DNA of 39,976 nt from positions 1 to 39,976 of the forward strand of contig CAJTPO010000043.1 in assembly GCA_910578115.1 (NCBI GenBank), given 5' to 3'. Positions 1-9,023 of this stretch are shown here, piece after piece (positions within the stretch are counted from its first letter, which is position 1; every line of letters starts with the position of its first letter). A model generated the notes under the pieces. That model was given only the letters and a program-made list of their open reading frames with translations, had not been told where the DNA came from and searched no databases. Position numbers and translations under genes: made by a program. This DNA is from an uncultured Lachnospiraceae bacterium. GTDB taxonomy: Bacteria; Bacillota; Clostridia; Lachnospirales; Lachnospiraceae.

Positions 1-76
1 AAGTCTCTGACTTTCACAGCATGGATGGCCATGCGGCCCGCCAGGCGGCAGGCTGCGCATGATGGGGGTTTACTGT
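1..76 (-). repeat. Modular hairpin repeat, copy 1 (cut by window edge)
   Basis: Read on the - strand this matches the repeat at 38905-39030. It has an AT-rich lead (ACAGTAAA, 76 to 69), then CATCATGC, a GC-rich hairpin block (GCCTGCC/GGCGGGC with a 4-nt loop), GCATGG/CCATGC, and the start of the GTGAAAGTC/GACTTTCAC hairpin, which runs off the window edge. The TAA stop of the LacI-family gene (72-70) lies inside the repeat's lead sequence. It could act as a terminator, an mRNA 3'-end stabiliser or a small mobile repeat; the sequence does not decide. Confidence 0.8.
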
Positions 77-1086
77 ATCAGGGCGGGGCAGCTCTGCCTT
101 GCCACGTACGGCGTCGGAAAGGTAATGCTGGCAGGGGTATACTTAAAGTTAGTAAGAGAGTCCGACAGTATTCTCAGGCATTCTTCGGCCATATCTTCAA
201 GGGGCAGGCTGATCACGGAGAGAGAAGGGATACAGTATTCTTCCTGTTCGGGTCTTCCACTGCCCACGCTGATGATTTCGATCTGCTCGGGAATGCGAAT
301 CCCCTTCTCATAGAAAGCCTTCAACGCTCCCAGCGCAATGCTGTCGGAGGTGCAGAAGAGACAGTCCGGCAGCGGATTTAAATCGCACAGCGTGAGGGCT
401 CCGAGATAGCCGCCTCTCATGGTATCGTCCACCATAACGGAGACGGGGCGCTCCATGGCGGATTCACTGACCTGGAATTCGAAGACATTCGTTCTGATAT
501 TCATTCCGGAAAAAGTGGCCGGAGATTTTAAAAGTGCCGGATGTTTTTTGCCATGGGCGGCAAATATGTCGGCCGGCAGAAGGCCGATTGTCTTGTCGTC
601 CATGTTTACGGTTGCATATTTCGAGGAGTATCTGTTATAGAGAACGATCGGAATGTGGAAATCGTTGGCCTCCAGATATTCCATGTCTGTCTCGGAAGGG
701 TTACAGATAATGATCGCGTTGGTAGTGAGCACGGATTCATTGGTCAGTACATCCTGCAGATGATTATTCTCATAGGGAACAATGGAAAGCTGAAACTGAT
801 AATTGTTTTCCATAATGGCAGTCTGCAGTCCTTTCAGGAATCGGGAAAGCAGATGGATCCGGTTATCGGATACCCAGTAGAGAGATATATTTGCTTTTGC
901 GGAGAGACTGCCCCGCAGTATTTTGGCCTGGATATTCGGCTTATAGCCCATTTCTCTGGCTGCTTTCAGGATCCTTTGCTGTGTTTCTTTCTTGATCTTG
1001 CGCCTGTCCCCGTTTCCCTTCAAAACGATGGAGACGGTGCTGGGAGAAAGCCCCAGGCGGGCGGCGATATCCTTAATGGTAGTCAT
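70..1086 (-). CDS. LacI-family transcriptional regulator
   Basis: The product is 338 aa, the usual length for the family. Residues 2-22 form the LacI helix-turn-helix (TTIKDIAARLGLSPSTVS), followed by the conserved helix containing AAREMGYKPN and a periplasmic-binding-protein-like effector domain. The start at 1086 is chosen because GGAGG lies 5-6 nt upstream; the open frame extends to 1230, but without family similarity. It is divergent from the ABC-importer operon. Two near-identical palindromes with a central CG, typical LacI-family operators, bracket that operon's promoter, so it is inferred to be a local, substrate-responsive repressor of the operon. The ligand cannot be read from the sequence. 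The stop codon falls within a dispersed hairpin repeat. Confidence 0.93.
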   Translation of the reverse strand: MTTIKDIAARLGLSPSTVSIVLKGNGDRRKIKKETQQRILKAAREMGYKPNIQAKILRGSLSAKANISLYWVSDNRIHLLSRFLKGLQTAIMENNYQFQLSIVPYENNHLQDVLTNESVLTTNAIIICNPSETDMEYLEANDFHIPIVLYNRYSSKYATVNMDDKTIGLLPADIFAAHGKKHPALLKSPATFSGMNIRTNVFEFQVSESAMERPVSVMVDDTMRGGYLGALTLCDLNPLPDCLFCTSDSIALGALKAFYEKGIRIPEQIEIISVGSGRPEQEEYCIPSLSVISLPLEDMAEECLRILSDSLTNFKYTPASITFPTPYVARQSCPALIQ

Positions 1087-1401
1087 ATTTTCCTCCATTC
1101 CGAAGTGTTTACAGTCTTTGATGCCCCGCCCTATAACGGTCATTCGCGAACAGCGCAGCAGTTTCGCAGAGCCTTTAATGGCATCAACTATACAATAAAC
1201 GAGATACATAAGAAATGCAAGCTTATGCACAAACTTATGAGAAATAACGCCATGGTAAAAAACCTCATTAGGTACCGACGTTTTTAGGCGGTCTTCAGGA
1301 GAAACATAAAGCGGCAGACGCTGAGTACTGATTTAACTGACTGACATTGGCTGTGAACTGTAACTATGTCTGTAAAATATAGACACAGCAGATATGCGAT
1401 G

Positions 1402-1418
1402 TTGTATAAAGTATACAA
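1402..1418. promoter_or_regulatory. Inverted repeat in the divergent intergenic region
   Basis: TTGTATA and TATACAA form a perfect 7-bp inverted repeat around a 3-bp centre. It lies between the regulator gene and the importer promoter and resembles, without matching, the operator half-sites at 1464 and 1515. It may be an auxiliary operator or part of the regulator's own promoter. Apart from this and the promoter block, I see nothing clear in 1087-1460. Confidence 0.35.
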
Positions 1419-1463
1419 TATCAAAATAAGGTTTTTGTTCATAACATATAAATGTAAATTAAG

Positions 1464-1530
1464 TACAACGTTGTATATTGACAAATGGACAAATTGGAGT
1501 ATAATTGCAACATAAGTACAACGTGGTACT
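1464..1530 (+). promoter_or_regulatory. Importer operon promoter with two LacI-type operators
   Basis: TTGACA (1478-1483), a 16-bp spacer and TATAAT (1500-1505) form a near-consensus vegetative promoter. TACAACGTTGTA (1464-1475) is a perfect palindrome just upstream of the -35. AGTACAACGTGGTACT (1515-1530) is a near-perfect palindrome just downstream of the -10. Both contain the same left side, TAAGTACAACGT, and a central CG as in LacI/PurR/CcpA-type operators. The centres are 53 bp apart, about five helical turns. This suggests repression by blocking or by a short DNA loop through the divergent LacI-family protein. Confidence 0.8.
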
Positions 1531-1556
1531 AAAACAAACTTACAGGAGGATGTAAA

Positions 1557-3213
1557 ATGAAGAAAAAGATGTTAGCAGTACTACTTTCTGCAGTCGTAGC
1601 AGTTACGACACTTGCAGGCTGTGGAAATTCTTCTGATAATGTGTCAGAAGGCACGACAGAGACCGATGCTGCCGGAACCACCGAAAAAACACCCGGGGGG
1701 GGGTATTGAGGAGAGTGAGGAAGCAGCAGTAAATGAGACTGCTGAAGGTGAGCCTAAGTATGGGGGAACGCTTCGCTTTGGCTATGGTACCAGTATTGCG
1801 ACGCCGGGTTATACGCCCATGGCAACCGCCAATGCGTATCTGTATTACCTGACGCTTGCTTATGAAAATCTGATCACGTACGATAACGATGGCCAGATCA
1901 TTGGAAAGCTTGCAACAGAGTGGGTGATCGATAATGATGAACCCAGTATCACATGGACTCTTCGCGAAGGTGTGGAATTTGCCGACGGTACGCCGTTTAA
2001 CGCAGAGGCCGTTAAGGTTAACATTGAAGAATATCAGGCTAACAGCAGAACAGAGACTGCAAATGTCAAGAGCTGTGAAGTGATCGATGACACCCATATC
2101 AAGATGATCCTGGAGTCGGTCAATTCTTCTACCCTGGAGTCAGTCGGGTATTTCGTATTCTATATGAGTCCTGATGTGCTAAAGAATGACCGGGCGAGCC
2201 TGGATACTTCTACATGCGGTACAGGTCCTTTCCAGCTGACAGAATTTGAGAACAATGCGTATGCGATCTATTCGAAAAACGAGAATTACTGGCAGGAGGG
2301 TCTGCCCTATCTTGACAGTGTGTCGATCACTACGGTCACTGAGGAGACGACCAAGAGTACGGCATTCCAGGCCGGTGAGTATGACATGATCGATGCCTCC
2401 TCACCGACGATCCTGCAGGAACTGGACGGTGCAGGGATCTACTTGACGGAGAAGAATGAGAACGGTATGGGCGTTGGTACGCTCGGACTGATTCCCAACA
2501 GTGCGATCGATAGTCCCTGGACGGATGAGCGTGTGCGGCGCGCATTATGCTATGCGATCGACGTTGATGCGATTAACGCTGCATTCCAGCTTGGAACAGC
2601 GCAGCTGACAGACCAGTGGGCAGCCCCTGGCGCAGTAACTTATAATGACGATTTGAACCATTTTAAATATGACCCGGAACGTGCGAAGGAATTGTTGGCA
2701 GAGGCCGGTTATGCAGACGGTTTCACGACAAACCTCGTGACGGTCAGCACCCTTTCGGATGCGTTTACAGCGATCGCCAATATGCTCGAGGAAGTGGGCA
2801 TCCATTGTGAGATCCAGTTAGTAGACGGTTCCACGCAGAACCAGATGTATATGGACGGTACCTGGGAAGGCCTTATGCCTCACTGGACGACGGTATCCCC
2901 GGATCTCGGACTGTATATGGGACGGCATCTGGATTACGACGGCGCTTACTACGCGAAGGGTATCCAGCATCCTGACAAAGAGATGAATCTTCTGGAAGAA
3001 ATCCGTACCTGTACGGACGAGACGGAAAGAAGAAATCTTGAGAAGGAACTGCAGAAGGCTATTTACGATGCAGAAGAGGGTTCCTGCCTGTTCGGAAGAC
3101 CTCTGTATATCAGCCCATCTATCATGTATAAATATGACTATGTCATGAATGACAGGGCAAAAGAAGCTTTTGCATCAGCCTGGGATCTGTCCGGGTGCTG
3201 GCTGGATAAATAG
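1557..3213 (+). CDS. Dipeptide/oligopeptide-type solute-binding lipoprotein, frameshifted at G9
   Basis: Family 5 (DppA/OppA-type) extracellular substrate-binding protein. AGGAGG is 7 nt before ATG 1557. The first frame encodes a lipoprotein signal (MKKKMLAVLLSAVVAV, then LAGC) and a Thr/Glu-rich linker, but meets a TGA at 1707-1709. The rest, from IEESEEAA onward (KYGGTLRFGYG, PYTPM-like region, family-5 body), is in another frame ending at 3213. The frames meet at a run of nine G (1695-1703); eight G would restore one 551-aa lipoprotein. The full mature domain and the intact downstream importer argue against old decay. Either the tract is a slippage or phase-variation site, or it is a sequencing error. 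It should capture the substrate for the DppB-C-D-F-like genes that follow. Confidence 0.85.
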
Positions 3214-3222
3214 TTGATTTCA

Positions 3223-3272
3223 CATCCCTGTACAGGATCGTGCACTTATGCGTACTGTCCCGTACAGGGATG
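3223..3272 (+). promoter_or_regulatory. Intercistronic hairpin between binding protein and permease
   Basis: CATCCCTGTAC (3223-3233) pairs perfectly with GTACAGGGATG (3262-3272), giving an 11-bp stem with a 28-nt loop and no U tract after it. Such hairpins after binding-protein genes usually partly terminate transcription or protect the upstream mRNA, so the lipoprotein is made in excess over the permease. That role is inferred from position. Confidence 0.6.
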
Positions 3273-3309
3273 AATCAATCCTTTAAACAGAATGAAAAGG
3301 AGTGAAACT

Positions 3310-4260
3310 ATGAGTTCAAATCTGTTAAAAATGATCGGTAAGCGTATTGTACAAAGCTGTATCACCATCGTCATTGTAACCTTGTTTGTCTTTACCCTGA
3401 TCCAGATGGTTCCCGGCAATCCGGTAGCAAATTATCTGGGAGCGACTGCCAGCGCCGAACAGATTGAGTATTATACGCATCTGTATGGTTATGACAGACC
3501 GGTCGCGGTACAGTACATAAGCTGGATCACAGGACTGTTTCGCGGTACTATGGGACAGTCGATCAGTTATCAGTCAGAAATTGCGGATATTCTGCTTCCG
3601 CGGCTGTTAGTTACATTATCCATGGTAGTGCCTGCTTTTATTATCGGCGTATTACTGGGTGTCTTTCTTGGTATTCTTGCCGCACAGAAAAGGGGGAGCT
3701 GGGTTGACAGCCTGATTTCCTTTTTCTCAAATATAGGTGTTTCCATCCCCATGTTCTGGCTGGGTATGATGGGAATGCTGGTTCTTGGTTTAAAACTTCA
3801 TATTCTCCCGACATCGGGGTATGTACCGATTGAACGTGATCCCGGGGATTGGCTGAAGCACATGATCATGCCGATCATCGTCATGAGCCTGGGTGTTATG
3901 GCATCCTTCATGAGGCTGGCGCGTTCCTCCATGCTGGAAGTGATCAGACAGGATTATGTTACGACAGCGAAAGCGAAGGGGGTAGATAAGAAATCCGTCA
4001 CGATCAGACATCAGTTAAGAAATGCACTGATTCCGATTGTAACAGTGATGGGAAGCCGCCTGGGAACAATGGTTGGCAGCACTGTCCTGATCGAAAGCCT
4101 GTTTGTGATACCGGGGCTTGGAAGTGTGATGATGAATGGTATCAGTAACCGTGATTTCATGCTTGTAGCAAACGGCGTGCTGATTATCTCCATTTTCGTG
4201 GCTGTCTGTAATCTGGTGGTGGATATCTTATACGGGATCATAGATCCCAGGACTCGATAG
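3310..4260 (+). CDS. ABC importer permease (DppB-type)
   Basis: Inner-membrane permease of the peptide/nickel importer class, 316 aa. The N-terminal segment (IVQSCITIVIVTLFVFTLIQ followed by the VPGNP motif) is diagnostic of DppB/OppB. A cluster of five or so membrane segments follows, with the ATPase-contacting EAA loop near MRLARSSMLEVIRQDYVTTA and KGVDKKSV. AAGGAG lies 7 nt before ATG 3310; an ATG at 3292 has no comparable site. It should pair with the DppC-type permease that begins 12 nt after its end. The substrate may be a peptide or another small amide, as this family is broad. Confidence 0.93.
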   Translation: MSSNLLKMIGKRIVQSCITIVIVTLFVFTLIQMVPGNPVANYLGATASAEQIEYYTHLYGYDRPVAVQYISWITGLFRGTMGQSISYQSEIADILLPRLLVTLSMVVPAFIIGVLLGVFLGILAAQKRGSWVDSLISFFSNIGVSIPMFWLGMMGMLVLGLKLHILPTSGYVPIERDPGDWLKHMIMPIIVMSLGVMASFMRLARSSMLEVIRQDYVTTAKAKGVDKKSVTIRHQLRNALIPIVTVMGSRLGTMVGSTVLIESLFVIPGLGSVMMNGISNRDFMLVANGVLIISIFVAVCNLVVDILYGIIDPRTR

Positions 4261-4272
4261 GAGGGATGAATG

Positions 4273-5202
4273 ATGGAGAAGAACAAAAAGAGCGTATTAT
4301 CCAGGCTGAGATCCTCCCGCATCTTTCGAGTTATGTTCGGGCGAAAGCTGATCGTAGTCTGCAGTGTTATGTTGGTGGTGATGTTTCTGCTGGCGATATT
4401 TGCGCCGCTGGCAGCGCCGTATGATCCCAATAAGGATGACTTGTATAATGTGCTGAAAGGAAGCACGGCAGAGCATTTATTGGGCACGGATTCAAATGGG
4501 AGGGATGTTTTAAGCCGCATTATTTATGGCGGCCGGATTTCTTTCACAGTAGGCGTGGTAGCGGTGGTGATCTCGAGTGTGATCGGTATGGCGCTGGGAT
4601 TAATCTCCGGGGTGATCGGCGGTGCCGTTGACACAGTCATTATGCGTGTGATGGATGCCATGATGGCGGTACCGATGCTGATCCTTGCATTGTTTCTGGG
4701 GGCTATTCTGGGACAGGGACTGGGCAATGTATGCCTGGCTATCGGTATATCCATGGTGCCCGGGTATGCCCGTATCACGAGAGGACAGGTGTTGACTGTG
4801 CGTAATGCCGATTATGTTACGGCGGGTACGCTTTGCGGGGGTTCCTGGGTCAGAAATACGATCGTGCATGTATTCCCGAACTGCCTGTCTGCCAATATTG
4901 TTACTATGACCTCCAGCCTGGGCGGCGCGATATTGGCGGAAGCCAATCTGAGCTTCCTGGGGATGGGGATTTCCCCGCCGACGGCGAGCTGGGGTGCTAT
5001 GGTAAGCGGCGGCTATAAGTATCTTTCCACACAGCCGATCATTGCGATCGCTCCGGGTGTAGCGATCATTATCGTTGTATTGTGCTTTAATATGGTAGGA
5101 GACGCCCTGCGTGATGCGCTGGATCCCAAGCTGCGAGGTACTTTGGGAAAAGGAAGAAAGAGAGAGAAGCAGAGCAGGAAGGGGCGTGATCACTATGCAT
5201 GA
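4273..5202 (+). CDS. ABC importer permease (DppC-type)
   Basis: Second permease of the importer, 309 aa. It has the DppC/OppC layout: a first membrane segment (IVVCSVMLVVMFLLAIFAPL), then LLGTDSNGRDVLSRIIYGGR, the signature of this half, then membrane helices and the EAA loop (YARITRGQVLTVRNADYVTA). AGGAGGG ends 7 nt before ATG 4273; an adjacent ATG at 4270 is too close. It overlaps the first ATPase gene by 8 nt, indicating translational coupling. Confidence 0.93.
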   Translation: MEKNKKSVLSRLRSSRIFRVMFGRKLIVVCSVMLVVMFLLAIFAPLAAPYDPNKDDLYNVLKGSTAEHLLGTDSNGRDVLSRIIYGGRISFTVGVVAVVISSVIGMALGLISGVIGGAVDTVIMRVMDAMMAVPMLILALFLGAILGQGLGNVCLAIGISMVPGYARITRGQVLTVRNADYVTAGTLCGGSWVRNTIVHVFPNCLSANIVTMTSSLGGAILAEANLSFLGMGISPPTASWGAMVSGGYKYLSTQPIIAIAPGVAIIIVVLCFNMVGDALRDALDPKLRGTLGKGRKREKQSRKGRDHYA

Positions 5203-6178
5203 AAAGTTACTTGAGATCAAAGATCTGAGTGTAGAATATGAGACGGAAATATCCACGGTCTATGCAGTAAACGGCCTTGATCTGGAAGTGGGATATGGAG
5301 AGACTTTAGGGCTGGTGGGAGAGACCGGCGCCGGCAAGACATCAACGGCGCTCAGTGTGATCCGGCTTCTGCCGGAGGGGATCGGCTTCGTGACCGGCGG
5401 ATCCATCACCCTGGATGGAGTTGATATGCTGGCGGCATCGGAAGAGAAGCTGCGCAGTATGCGCGGTGCTACAGCATCCATGATCTTCCAGGATCCAATG
5501 TCCGCATTGAATCCTGTTATGACAGTCGGAGCACAGATTCTGGAAGTATTGAAGATTCATCATCCGGAGCAGAGCAAGAAGGATCTGGAGGCCAGAGTTG
5601 ATGAGATGATGGAGTTAGTAGGGATTCCGGCTAACAGAAAGGAAGAGTATCCGCACCAGTTCAGCGGAGGTATGAAACAGCGTATCGTGATCGCGATCGC
5701 ACTCGCATGTGAACCGAAGCTGATTCTGGCAGATGAGCCGACTACAGCGCTGGACGTAACGATCCAGGCACAGATGCTGGGACTGATCAATGATCTGCAG
5801 AAACGCCTTGGTACGGCGATGATACTGATCACCCATGATCTTGGGGTAGTAGCCCAGACGTGTGAGAAGGTGATTGTCATGTATGCGGGGGAGGCGATAG
5901 AGTACGGAAGCGCGGAAGATATTTTTGAGACAGACATGAGACATCCATATACGGAAGGGCTGTTCAATGCGATCCCCAAGTTGAACGAGGAGAGTGCGCG
6001 CCTGGAAGCGATCGACGGAATGATGGCGAATCCGACAGTGAAAATACAGGGGTGCCGATTTGCTGACAGATGTAAGCATGCTACGGAGCGGTGCAGGCAA
6101 AAGCAGGAGATGCGGGAAGTCAGTAAGGGGCATATCATCAGATGTTGTCTTTACGACAGACAGCAGGCAAATGTATAA
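5195..6178 (+). CDS. ABC importer ATPase (DppD-type)
   Basis: Nucleotide-binding subunit, 327 aa. Walker A is GETGAGKTS (canonical GxxGxGK[ST]), the Q-loop is in IFQDPMSALNP, the signature motif is FSGGMKQR, Walker B with its Glu is LILADEPTTALD, and the switch His is in ITHDLGV. The C-terminus carries the Cys-containing oligopeptide/dipeptide ATPase tail (GCRFADRCKHATERC). The start at 5195 is inside the dppC-like gene and has GGAAGGGG about 10 nt upstream. It pairs with the DppF-type ATPase that follows. Confidence 0.93.
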   Translation: MHEKLLEIKDLSVEYETEISTVYAVNGLDLEVGYGETLGLVGETGAGKTSTALSVIRLLPEGIGFVTGGSITLDGVDMLAASEEKLRSMRGATASMIFQDPMSALNPVMTVGAQILEVLKIHHPEQSKKDLEARVDEMMELVGIPANRKEEYPHQFSGGMKQRIVIAIALACEPKLILADEPTTALDVTIQAQMLGLINDLQKRLGTAMILITHDLGVVAQTCEKVIVMYAGEAIEYGSAEDIFETDMRHPYTEGLFNAIPKLNEESARLEAIDGMMANPTVKIQGCRFADRCKHATERCRQKQEMREVSKGHIIRCCLYDRQQANV

Positions 6179-6201
6179 CACTGGAAGGAGGAGGTGAAGC
6201 C

Positions 6202-7158
6202 ATGGAAGATAAAATACTTGTTGAAGCCAGGAATCTGAAGAAATATTTCAAGGCCGGAGGAGGTCAGCTTCATGCAGTTGACGGCGTGAATTTTAAGATC
6301 CGTAAAGGGACGACACTGGGCGTGGTAGGAGAAAGCGGGTGCGGTAAATCGACGCTTGGCAGAGTGCTTCTGCGATTGTATGATGTGACGGACGGCCAGA
6401 TCCTTTATGACGGGACTGACATCACTACGATGAATGCGAAGGAACTTAAACCGATTCGCGCCAGAATGCAGATGATCTTCCAAGATCCGTCCGGTAGTTT
6501 GGATCCGCGTAAAAGCGTGAAAGAACTGATCGGGGAACCGCTGAAGATCTATAAGGCATATAACGGTATAGACGATTATGATGCAAAGATAGCCGAGATC
6601 ATGAAGACGGTAGGACTGAATGAAATGTATGCGGACAGTTTCAGCCACGAGCTGGACGGCGGCAGACGGCAGCGTATCGGGATCGGACGGGCGCTGGCTA
6701 TGAATCCGGAGTTTATTATCTGTGATGAACCGGTGTCGGCGTTGGATGTCTCCATTCAGGCGCAGATTCTGAATCTGCTGATGGATCTTCAGGATGAGAA
6801 GGGGCTGACCTATGTTTTTATCACCCATGATCTGAGTGTGGTAAAACATATCAGCCATGAGATCATGGTAATGTATCTTGGGCAGTGTGTGGAGTATGCC
6901 AGGACGGCAGATCTGTTTGCCAACCCATTGCATCCGTATACGCAGGGACTGTTGAATGCCGTGCCGATTCCCAGTCTGAAAGCAAAGAAGCTTTCTACGC
7001 AGGTGATGCGCGGAGAACTGACGAGTCCTATCGATCCGGCGCCGGGATGCCGTTTCGCGGCAAGATGTCCCTATGCAACAGAAAAATGCCGGGGGAAGGA
7101 TATAGCACTCACAGAAGTGGAACCGGGACATTTTGTGAGCTGTAGAAAAGTATTATAG
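6202..7158 (+). CDS. ABC importer ATPase (DppF-type)
   Basis: Second nucleotide-binding subunit, 318 aa. Walker A is GESGCGKST, Walker B is FIICDEPVSALD and the switch His is in FITHDLSV. The C-terminal tail GCRFAARCPYATEKC is typical of the family. The signature motif reads LDGGRRQR where most ABC proteins have LSGGQ. The Ser-to-Asp and Gln-to-Arg changes are notable because these residues contact the partner subunit's ATP, although I recall similar variants in other DppF-like proteins. GGAGGAGGT precedes ATG 6202. It is the last of the five transport genes. Confidence 0.92.
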   Translation: MEDKILVEARNLKKYFKAGGGQLHAVDGVNFKIRKGTTLGVVGESGCGKSTLGRVLLRLYDVTDGQILYDGTDITTMNAKELKPIRARMQMIFQDPSGSLDPRKSVKELIGEPLKIYKAYNGIDDYDAKIAEIMKTVGLNEMYADSFSHELDGGRRQRIGIGRALAMNPEFIICDEPVSALDVSIQAQILNLLMDLQDEKGLTYVFITHDLSVVKHISHEIMVMYLGQCVEYARTADLFANPLHPYTQGLLNAVPIPSLKAKKLSTQVMRGELTSPIDPAPGCRFAARCPYATEKCRGKDIALTEVEPGHFVSCRKVL

Positions 7159-7213
7159 TTAATGTTGTGCACTGAGGGTAGACAGACAAGAAGAAACAGG
7201 TTAGGAGGAGAGT

Positions 7214-8935
7214 ATGACTGATCAGGAAAAGGCGGCCAGGATGCAGGCCGAGATGGAAGAGCGGATCCGTCTGGGAGCATTGGGGATCAGGGCAGAGTTT
7301 GATGCCTGCCCGGTCATGGGAGAAGCGTTTAAGTACGTGGTGGAAGAGTGCTTCCTGCCGATGCCGGATGGGGTAAAGCTGCACACGACGATCTACAAGC
7401 CGGTCGGGAAGGACACCTTTCCGGTATTGATTCAGAGAAGCTGTTATCCGTCCCAGATGGAAATCTATAAAGTATACGGAGAAGAACTGGCCAGGCGTGG
7501 CTATGGCTATGTTCTGCAGGTCTGCCGGGGGACGGGCAGGAGCGAAGGCGAATGGGAACCGAATGTGAACGAGCGCCGGGACGGACTGGCAGCGCTTGGC
7601 TGGCTGAATGATCAGGAATGGGCGGAGAGTATCGGCTATTTCGGTGCAAGTTATCTTGCTCTGACAGGCTGGGCCATTGCGGATGCGGTTCCGGAGAAGG
7701 TCAAAGGCATGATGTTGACTGTATATGGCACCGATCGTTTTAAGTCAGCCTATGAGAAACGGTTGTTCCGTCACGATGTGCTGACCGGGTGGAGTATGGC
7801 CAATGCAGGCCATCCGGTGGATGCTGATTATCTGGAGAGCTGCAGATATAAGCCGCATGCAAAGGTAGACGAGGCTTTGTGGGGCGGCAGACTTGCGTGG
7901 TATCAGGACTGGATCCATGCGGTAGAACGTGATGACGCCTACTGGCAGCAGGGGTGGTGGAAACAGCTTATGGATATCCCGGCTAAGACCAGGGTGCCGA
8001 TCTATATTGTGGAGGCCTGGTATGATCATCACTTCGGTAGTGCCATGAATACCTGGAGCGCATTAAACGAGGAGACAAGGGAACACAGCTGGCTGGATAT
8101 CGGCTGTTGGAATCATATGTCTGCAGACTGCATCGAATGGGGGCAGCAGGAACATCTCGAAAACGGGGATGTGAAGCGGGTCCTGGAATGGTTTGATCTG
8201 CTCCTTAAACAGAAGAAGATGCCGCAGAAGCGGATCCGCACTTACGTGATGCGGGAAGACCGCTGGCAGGAGCATAAGGCATGGCCGCTTCCCTCAGAGA
8301 AGATCAGGAAATATTATCTTGCAGAGGACAAGAGCTTAAGTTTGGAGCCGGGAAAGGCAGGGGAGATCGCTTTTATCTATGATCCGGAGGATCCCTGTCC
8401 CTCCCACGGGGCGGAGAGTGTGCTGACGACGATCACGGAGGCGGGAACGCTGCGGCAGCCGGCACCGGATTATCGGCCTGATGTGGTAAGTTTTGTCAGC
8501 AGGCCGCTTATAGAGAAGCTGGAGATCGCGGGGCGGATCAAAGTGCGCCTTCAAGTGAAGACGGATGTGGAGGACACTGCTTTTTCGGCAAAGCTGTGTG
8601 AAGTCTTTCCGGATGGCAGGGCATATAACATCCGCAGCGGGATCACCACCATTGCGGCAGATCTGCCGGAGGGGGCAGATTACATACCCGGAGAGCAGAC
8701 GGAGGTCAGTGTGGATTTCTGGGATATTGTGTGGACAATACAGCCGGGAAGCTGTCTGCGGCTGGATATTTCGTCCTCTGATTTTCCGCAGTACGCTGCC
8801 CACAGTAATTACGCGGGCATCTGGTCGGATCAGGAGAAGAGCAGGATCGCCCGTCAGGTGATCTGTACCGGCAGCGGGGAATGCTGTCTGGAGCTGCCGG
8901 TGGCGGCGGCAATGGAGCAGACTGTATTGCCGTGA
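7214..8935 (+). CDS. CocE/NonD-family serine hydrolase
   Basis: The product is 573 aa, the usual size for CocE/X-Pro dipeptidyl-peptidase S15-like enzymes. The alpha/beta-hydrolase core begins with MPDGVKLHTTIYKP. The nucleophile is probably Ser146 in the elbow YFGASYLA, the acid Asp lies in IVEAWYDHHFG, and the base His is probably in GCWNHMS. The region from about residue 380 has the jelly-roll features of the PepX C-terminal domain. No signal peptide is seen, so it should act in the cytoplasm on the imported compound, cleaving an ester or amide. GGAGGAGAG precedes ATG 7214. Family members act on varied acyl esters and beta-lactam side chains, so the substrate is open. Confidence 0.9.
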   Translation: MTDQEKAARMQAEMEERIRLGALGIRAEFDACPVMGEAFKYVVEECFLPMPDGVKLHTTIYKPVGKDTFPVLIQRSCYPSQMEIYKVYGEELARRGYGYVLQVCRGTGRSEGEWEPNVNERRDGLAALGWLNDQEWAESIGYFGASYLALTGWAIADAVPEKVKGMMLTVYGTDRFKSAYEKRLFRHDVLTGWSMANAGHPVDADYLESCRYKPHAKVDEALWGGRLAWYQDWIHAVERDDAYWQQGWWKQLMDIPAKTRVPIYIVEAWYDHHFGSAMNTWSALNEETREHSWLDIGCWNHMSADCIEWGQQEHLENGDVKRVLEWFDLLLKQKKMPQKRIRTYVMREDRWQEHKAWPLPSEKIRKYYLAEDKSLSLEPGKAGEIAFIYDPEDPCPSHGAESVLTTITEAGTLRQPAPDYRPDVVSFVSRPLIEKLEIAGRIKVRLQVKTDVEDTAFSAKLCEVFPDGRAYNIRSGITTIAADLPEGADYIPGEQTEVSVDFWDIVWTIQPGSCLRLDISSSDFPQYAAHSNYAGIWSDQEKSRIARQVICTGSGECCLELPVAAAMEQTVLP

Positions 8936-9023
8936 GAGCGGCGTTATGGTAAATAAATGTGACTGTGAGGCGGGAAACCGATCGGTCACACAACTAAATC
9001 TTAGAAAAGGAAGGGTAAAAGCG

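Noticed and set aside
4600..5256. 218-codon antisense frame over the second permease gene
   Set aside because: Shadow of a well-supported permease gene; no ribosome binding site or family features.
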